Assembly (NCBI GenBank): GCA_026395275.1 | Contig: JAPLZA010000036.1 | Coordinates: forward strand, 1 to 16,577 | Length of the DNA stretch: 16,577 nt | Source: Candidatus Staskawiczbacteria bacterium | GTDB taxonomy: Bacteria; Patescibacteriota; Minisyncoccia; Minisyncoccales; Staskawiczbacteraceae | Direction: 5' to 3' | Shown: positions 12,009 to 16,577 of the stretch, piece by piece | Position numbering within the stretch: position 1 is the stretch's first letter | How the letters are laid out: every line of letters starts with the position of its first letter | Position numbers and translations under genes: made by a program | The notes under the pieces: model-generated | What the model saw: the letters and a program-made list of their open reading frames with translations, nothing else | Told to the model about the DNA's origin: nothing | The model's database searches: none

Positions 12009-14201
12009 ATGGCAAAAGAATCTTCGTTTACATTAAAAATTTGTGATTTTATAACAAAATACAGCATTTACGCACTAATTTTTTTAGTGCCTATTTTTTT
12101 CCTGCCTCAAACATCGGAAGTTTTAGATTGTAATAAGCAAGCTTTGCTGGTTTTATTGGTTTTTATTTCTCTTTTTTCTGCCATGCTGAAAGTTTTAGTT
12201 TCCGGTAAATTTGAAATAAGAAAAAATTTAATAAACACAATCGCCGGTATTTTCTTTTTGATATACGCATTGGCAACAATTTTTTCTGTATACAGATGCG
12301 GAAGTTTTTGGGGTCAGCCTCAGCAGTTGTCTGAAAGCATGATTACGGCAATGTGTTTTTTGCTATTTTATTTTTTAGTTAGTAATATTTTTTCTAAAAA
12401 AGATATTTTTGTGTCGGTAGTTGTTCTTTCTTTTTCTGCTGTTATTGCAGAATTAATTGGAGTTTTGCAACTTTTAGGTTTATTTGTTTTACCTTTTGCT
12501 TTTACAAAATCGCTGTCTTTTAATTTAATAGGATCGGTGGGAAGCCTGGGTTTTTTTGCGGCAATACTTCTTCCATTAGCAACAGCAATGTTAATTGTCT
12601 CTAAAAAATGGTGGAAAGTTTTATTTATTTTGCAGATAATCCTTTCAGGATTAATATTTGTTTTAGTTAATTATCCTGCAATATGGTGGGTTGTTATGAT
12701 AGGCTCTGCTTTACTTTTAGTATTGGGGGTGATGAAAAGAGGTTTTTTTGACGGAAGGTGGATGTCTATACCCATGTTTTTCTTGGTAGCATCTATATTC
12801 CTTATACTTTTGAACCCGTTGGCGGTAAGGGTTAATGAGTTTTCTCTTTCATATGCAGATGGATTTAAAATGGGTACGCAGGCTATAAAAGAAAGACCAA
12901 TTTTTGGTTCAGGGCCGGGAACATTCGCATACGATTTTTCAAAATTTAAAGAAGCTTCTTTCAACAAGGGTAATCCTTTTTGGAATACAACTTTTGGCAA
13001 ATCTTATTCTAAGGTCTTAAATGATTTAGCCACATTAGGAATATTTGGATTGCTTTCTTTTCTGGCGCTTATGTGCGTTCCTATTTATTATGGAATAAAA
13101 TTTTTAGTTGGGAAAAATAATGATGGGCCTAGCCAAGAAACTCCAATCCAAGCTTATTCCATTTTATTGTTGGGCCTTACGGTTGCTTTAGTCGAACAAT
13201 GCATTGTTTATTTTATTTATAATTCTAATATATCGCTGGATTTAATTTTTTTCTTTACAATAGCCTCACTGGTTGCAATTATCTCTGAAAATAAAAAAGA
13301 ATATGTAATGAAGCAGTCTTCTGTACTTGCCCTAACTGTAACTTTTGCTTTTACGTTAATTTTTGTTTTTGCTGTAGGCCTTATTGTCTTAGGAGGGCAG
13401 AGGTATGTTGCCGAAGTTGATTATGTAAATGGGCTTATTGATTATCAAAATGGTAAAAGCACAGAAGGTTTGCAAAAATTAGAAATAGCCGGCAGTTTGA
13501 ACCCAAATTCTGATTTATATTTTAGACAATTGTCTCAAGCTTATTTGCTTGCATTAAACAGCGAGCTACAGAATTCAAAATCAAAACCTTCAGACTCTGA
13601 ACAAAATAAAATACAAGTTTTGCTTTCAAATGCAGTTAATTCAGCAAAGAGAGCTAAAGATTTAAATCCTACAGACCCAAGCAATTGGTCTCAGCTAGGA
13701 TATATTTATCAAAATTTAGTTGGTATTTCTGGAAATGCTTTGACCTGGGCAATAGATTCTTATGAGTCTGCTCTAAAATTAGATCCCAATAATCCATCTT
13801 TGTTTTTTCAAGAGGGAAGCATATATTTAGATCAAGCCTTAAGTTCTCCTGCAGATCAGAGAGGTAAAATATTGGAAAAATCCAGAAGCGAATTGGAAAA
13901 AGCAGTCAGTTTAAATCATACATATTCTAATGCCATATATTCTTTAGGAATTGTTTACAGCGCCTTAGATAAAAGAGATGAAGCTATAAACGCATTTACA
14001 GTATTGCAACAATTAAATCCAACAAACACAGATATCCCTAAAATATTATCTAACTTAAAGGCAGGTAATCCAATTTTACAAATAGCAAATCCTCTAAAAG
14101 AAGATATTTCCAGTCCAACAAGCACGACAAACAAAAGTGCGCCGGCGAAAGAAAGTTCTAGTTCCAGCTCTGCAAAATCGTCCTCAAAAGCCATAAAATA
14201 G
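12009..14201 (+). CDS. O-antigen-ligase-like membrane protein with TPR domain
   Basis: 730 residues. The first 460 hold about twelve membrane segments, with the family motif RPIFGSGPGTF (296-306) in a long loop between helices, followed by FWNTTFGKSYSKVLNDLATLG. This matches the Wzy/WaaL-like O-antigen ligase superfamily, which transfers lipid-linked glycans to lipid or protein acceptors or polymerises them. Residues about 466-682 are TPR-like helical pairs, with motifs such as AIDSYESALKLDPNNP and AIYSLGIVYSALDKRDEAI, outside the membrane, probably for acceptor binding. The tail (701-730) is Ser/Thr/Lys-rich and disordered. The fusion is known in Candidate Phyla Radiation and some other bacteria. 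The downstream gene encodes a large Ser/Thr-rich secreted protein that could be an acceptor, but that link is inference. It has its own promoter. Confidence 0.9.
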   Translation: MAKESSFTLKICDFITKYSIYALIFLVPIFFLPQTSEVLDCNKQALLVLLVFISLFSAMLKVLVSGKFEIRKNLINTIAGIFFLIYALATIFSVYRCGSFWGQPQQLSESMITAMCFLLFYFLVSNIFSKKDIFVSVVVLSFSAVIAELIGVLQLLGLFVLPFAFTKSLSFNLIGSVGSLGFFAAILLPLATAMLIVSKKWWKVLFILQIILSGLIFVLVNYPAIWWVVMIGSALLLVLGVMKRGFFDGRWMSIPMFFLVASIFLILLNPLAVRVNEFSLSYADGFKMGTQAIKERPIFGSGPGTFAYDFSKFKEASFNKGNPFWNTTFGKSYSKVLNDLATLGIFGLLSFLALMCVPIYYGIKFLVGKNNDGPSQETPIQAYSILLLGLTVALVEQCIVYFIYNSNISLDLIFFFTIASLVAIISENKKEYVMKQSSVLALTVTFAFTLIFVFAVGLIVLGGQRYVAEVDYVNGLIDYQNGKSTEGLQKLEIAGSLNPNSDLYFRQLSQAYLLALNSELQNSKSKPSDSEQNKIQVLLSNAVNSAKRAKDLNPTDPSNWSQLGYIYQNLVGISGNALTWAIDSYESALKLDPNNPSLFFQEGSIYLDQALSSPADQRGKILEKSRSELEKAVSLNHTYSNAIYSLGIVYSALDKRDEAINAFTVLQQLNPTNTDIPKILSNLKAGNPILQIANPLKEDISSPTSTTNKSAPAKESSSSSSAKSSSKAIK

Positions 14202-14229
14202 TAGCTAAGTTATGCACAGTTTATTAAGG

Positions 14230-14258
14230 TTGTTTATGAATATTCTTCGTGTTAAAAT
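14230..14258 (+). promoter_or_regulatory. Promoter TTGTTT-N17-TAAAAT of the surface-protein gene
   Basis: TTGTTT (14230-14235) and TAAAAT (14253-14258) with 17-base spacing and TG at the extended -10 position (14250-14251). The leader to the GTG at 14315 would be about 50 bases. No terminator is seen between the preceding stop and this promoter. Confidence 0.6.
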
Positions 14259-14314
14259 AAAAAAATATAAACTGGAAAGAGTGTACCAATTAAAACAGCC
14301 GTAATTTTGAATCC

Positions 14315-16577
14315 GTGAATAAAAACGTACAAAAAAATATCGGTTTCAAAGGCGCTTTTTTTTCAATTTTATCCGGACTAATTACCGCCGGTCTTTTTTC
14401 ATTTAGCTTGTATGCTTTTGCGACTGCTTGGCCTTATACTCCGCCAGCACCCCTTGATCCTGGTTGTTCATCAAGCGATCCGACTTGTACAGTTAAAGCC
14501 CCGTTAACTGATAATTTTTCAACTGATTTTTCCGGCACAGGAAACATTACTACAACAGGCACAATACAAGGCGGGGTTATTAATGTTAATGGAGTTTACA
14601 CTTTACCGACAGCGTCGGGAACCAGCGGACAATATTTAAAATCTAATGGCGACGGAACTTTAACTTGGACAACGATTTCTGCTCAAGATCTTTCAGGATT
14701 AGTTCCTTATACCGGAGCGACCGGCGCAGTTGATTTGGGTACGCACGGTTTAACTGCGGGCGCGATAAATGCGAACAATCAGCCATTGGTTCCGGCAGGA
14801 ACATATTCTCCGGTGGGACAAGCAAACCCGATTATTTATAGAAATAATTCCGGAGATTTAAATATTGCCGGCAGAAGCGACGGGACAAACAAAGATATTA
14901 TATTTAGGTACGGAGGCTCTTTTACGGCTGCCATGATGGTTCAAGGGAGTACTGGCAATATTGGTATTGGGACTAGCGCCCCTGTAAATTTGCTTGATAT
15001 AGTTAAAAGTGATGGCACAGATCCTGTAACATTTAATATACAAAATACCGTTGGCACTGCAGCCGGTTCAGCTCAATTAATGTTGGGCACAAGAAATATT
15101 GTTGGAGACACAAATGTTGGAGCAAAAATAAAAGCGCAAAGAACAGACACGGGAACAAGCGGAACAACTGATTTATTTTTTGCAGCAAGCAATGGAGCAT
15201 CTATGACAGAGAGAATGAGAATAATAGGAAGTACCGGCAATATTGGAATTGGAACTGTAAATCCCGTGGGGAAGTTAGATATTTCAGAAAGCGGAGCAAA
15301 AACCGCTGTTGATTACAGCGCATATATTACTAACACTTCTACTTCATCAAGTGCTTTAGTTGATAAGTACGGATTATATATTTCTTCAACCGGAACTTGG
15401 AATGGAACTTCAGCAAATAATTATGGATTGTATGTTGACGCTCCAACGGGAGGCACAACTAATTATGCGGCTTATTTAAACGGGGCCACCATGGTGTCGG
15501 GTGGCAATCTTACAATAGCCAGCGGAGCATTAATGTTGGCAGGAACATCAAGCCCAGGAACAGTAGCAAATCCTTTAATTTACAGAGATAATTCCGGAGA
15601 TTTAAATATTGCCGGCAGAAGCGACGGAACAAACAAAGATATTATATTTAGGTACGGAGGCTCTTTTACGGCTGCCATGATGGTTCAAGGAAGTTCCGGC
15701 AACGTTGGTGTTGGAACATCTAATCCGGGTTATAAATTAGATGTAAATGGAGATGTTAATATTGCCAGCGGTTCTCACTATAAAATAAACGGAGTGAATA
15801 TATCAACTGGAACTCCTGGAGGTTCAGATACTCAGATACAGTATAACAGCGGGAATATTTTTGCAGGGACTTCAGATATGACTTATGGGAACAAGATGAT
15901 TAGACTTTTAAAGCCTTTGTTGACGCAAGGTGGTTCAGGTGCAGGCACGGGAACAGCTTCGGCAGCCAGTGCAGGTGGTAATAATTATACAATTACAGGT
16001 TCTGGCACAAAATTTACAACAGAATGTGCAGTGGGAAGTTATATTAGTTTTTTCTCAAATATGGGAACTAGTGGAATAGTTACGGTTATTACAAGTGACA
16101 CTGTAATGACAGTTAGCTCGACTTCAAATATAACTCACTCAGCTGCGACATATTATATTCAAAATCCTTTAATCAATGCACGAGCAACTACAGGAAACTT
16201 CGTTGTAAATCAACCAGTAGCAGGACAGATTTTATTCCCAGATGCGAACGGATTGGTTGATGGAGATGCAAATTTAACCTACACATCTTCGGTATTAAAT
16301 GCTCCAAGTATAAGAACTGGATTGAATGGAAAATTGAAAATGACAGGAACTTGCGATAGTGCTTCTCACGATGTAATGCAGACTACTGGAATTGGCGGAT
16401 GCACATCTCAATCTCTTATTATAGATGGACTAGATTATATGCAATTAAGAATAGGCGGAGGAGTTTCTCAAATTGATTTAACTCCAAATGTAACTATTCT
16501 AGATAATAATGTATATATAGCAGCTGATAAAACATTGGGTGTTGGAGTTTCACACCCTGCATATCCATTAGATGTTG
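14315..16577 (+). CDS. Large secreted repeat protein with GNIGIGT motifs, 5' part
   Basis: The frame is open for 754 codons and runs off the window. The GTG at 14315 is chosen because it puts a basic start (VNKNVQKNIGFKG) before a hydrophobic signal (about residues 13-36) ending in AFATA; an in-frame TAA at 14291 limits upstream starts. No Shine-Dalgarno is visible. The mature part is rich in Gly, Ser, Thr and Asn, with motifs GNIGIGTSAP (about 14952), GNIGIGTVNP (15238), GNVGVGTSNPGYKLDVNGDV (15699) and LGVGVSHPAYPLDV (16536). This pattern occurs in phage tail-fibre-like and large Candidate Phyla Radiation surface proteins, often ending in an S74-type chaperone domain, which would lie beyond the window. 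It probably forms a beta-helical or beta-solenoid surface fibre for attachment. There are few cysteines. Confidence 0.85.
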   Translation, partial: MNKNVQKNIGFKGAFFSILSGLITAGLFSFSLYAFATAWPYTPPAPLDPGCSSSDPTCTVKAPLTDNFSTDFSGTGNITTTGTIQGGVINVNGVYTLPTASGTSGQYLKSNGDGTLTWTTISAQDLSGLVPYTGATGAVDLGTHGLTAGAINANNQPLVPAGTYSPVGQANPIIYRNNSGDLNIAGRSDGTNKDIIFRYGGSFTAAMMVQGSTGNIGIGTSAPVNLLDIVKSDGTDPVTFNIQNTVGTAAGSAQLMLGTRNIVGDTNVGAKIKAQRTDTGTSGTTDLFFAASNGASMTERMRIIGSTGNIGIGTVNPVGKLDISESGAKTAVDYSAYITNTSTSSSALVDKYGLYISSTGTWNGTSANNYGLYVDAPTGGTTNYAAYLNGATMVSGGNLTIASGALMLAGTSSPGTVANPLIYRDNSGDLNIAGRSDGTNKDIIFRYGGSFTAAMMVQGSSGNVGVGTSNPGYKLDVNGDVNIASGSHYKINGVNISTGTPGGSDTQIQYNSGNIFAGTSDMTYGNKMIRLLKPLLTQGGSGAGTGTASAASAGGNNYTITGSGTKFTTECAVGSYISFFSNMGTSGIVTVITSDTVMTVSSTSNITHSAATYYIQNPLINARATTGNFVVNQPVAGQILFPDANGLVDGDANLTYTSSVLNAPSIRTGLNGKLKMTGTCDSASHDVMQTTGIGGCTSQSLIIDGLDYMQLRIGGGVSQIDLTPNVTILDNNVYIAADKTLGVGVSHPAYPLDV
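14844..14946 (+). repeat. Long direct repeat, copy 1, in the surface-protein gene
   Basis: This 103-base stretch matches 15588-15690 except at one silent third-codon position (14884 G, 15628 A). It encodes NSGDLNIAGRSDGTNKDI and the following FRYGGSFTAAMMVQG. Less exact similarity extends to both sides. Confidence 0.9.
15588..15690 (+). repeat. Long direct repeat, copy 2, in the surface-protein gene
   Basis: Second copy, exactly 744 bases (248 codons) after the first and in the same frame, identical at 102 of 103 positions, while the flanking GNVGVGT motif has already diverged. Confidence 0.9.

Noticed and set aside
14210..14218. TTATGCACA, a perfect DnaA-box consensus match; also TTATCCACC at 11703-11711
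   Set aside because: Isolated single boxes arise by chance at this length; there is no cluster, AT-rich unwinding region, dnaA or dnaN nearby.
14315..16577. Phage tail fibre from a prophage
   Set aside because: No phage structural or integrase genes are nearby, and the protein has its own signal sequence; surface protein is the simpler reading.

Overview
The window looks like a chromosome segment from an AT-rich bacterium of the Candidate Phyla Radiation (Patescibacteria). Evidence: short tightly packed genes all on the + strand, genes that mostly start without a Shine-Dalgarno sequence, a 54-residue DUF5679-type zinc-ribbon protein, a stand-alone ComEC-type MBL hydrolase, an O-antigen-ligase/TPR fusion, and a large surface protein built from 'GNIGIGT..P...LDV' repeats. 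The exact lineage cannot be read from this sequence. No tRNA, rRNA, CRISPR array or transposase was seen.

Layout. (1) 1-2884, sulfur transfer: 3' end of a class I cysteine desulfurase, an IscU-type scaffold, an unrecognised GC-richer gene with its own Shine-Dalgarno and terminator, then mnmA (tRNA 2-thiouridylase), which carries an in-frame palindromic insertion. (2) 2865-8615, a copper-response operon: promoter and CsoR-type operator, csoR, an HMA/DsbD_2-like membrane protein, a membrane-anchored cupredoxin, a DUF1858-like protein, the Cu(I) ATPase copA, then a membrane-anchored CPHC thioredoxin-like protein, a polytopic CPLC membrane protein and a protein of unknown function, closed by a strong terminator. 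I read it as copper sensing and export combined with an extracytoplasmic thiol/copper relay. (3) 8616-9733: an SDR dehydrogenase and the DUF5679 protein. (4) 9736-11692: an MBL hydrolase that appears to be leaderless, and a nucleoside-monophosphate-kinase-like gene interrupted by one in-frame TGA exactly where a zinc-ribbon cysteine is expected. (5) 11693-12008: a gene-free stretch with a promoter, a rod-like RNA with a central bubble resembling 6S RNA, a terminator, and the next promoter. (6) 12009-16577: an O-antigen-ligase/TPR membrane protein and the 5' part of a large secreted repeat protein that runs off the window.

Strongest leads: the TGA at 11246 (together with the absence of TGA among all 17 visible stop codons), the 6S-like RNA, the palindromic insertions in mnmA and copA, the copper/thiol operon with an operator at its start site, and the SD-bearing cassette between iscU and mnmA.
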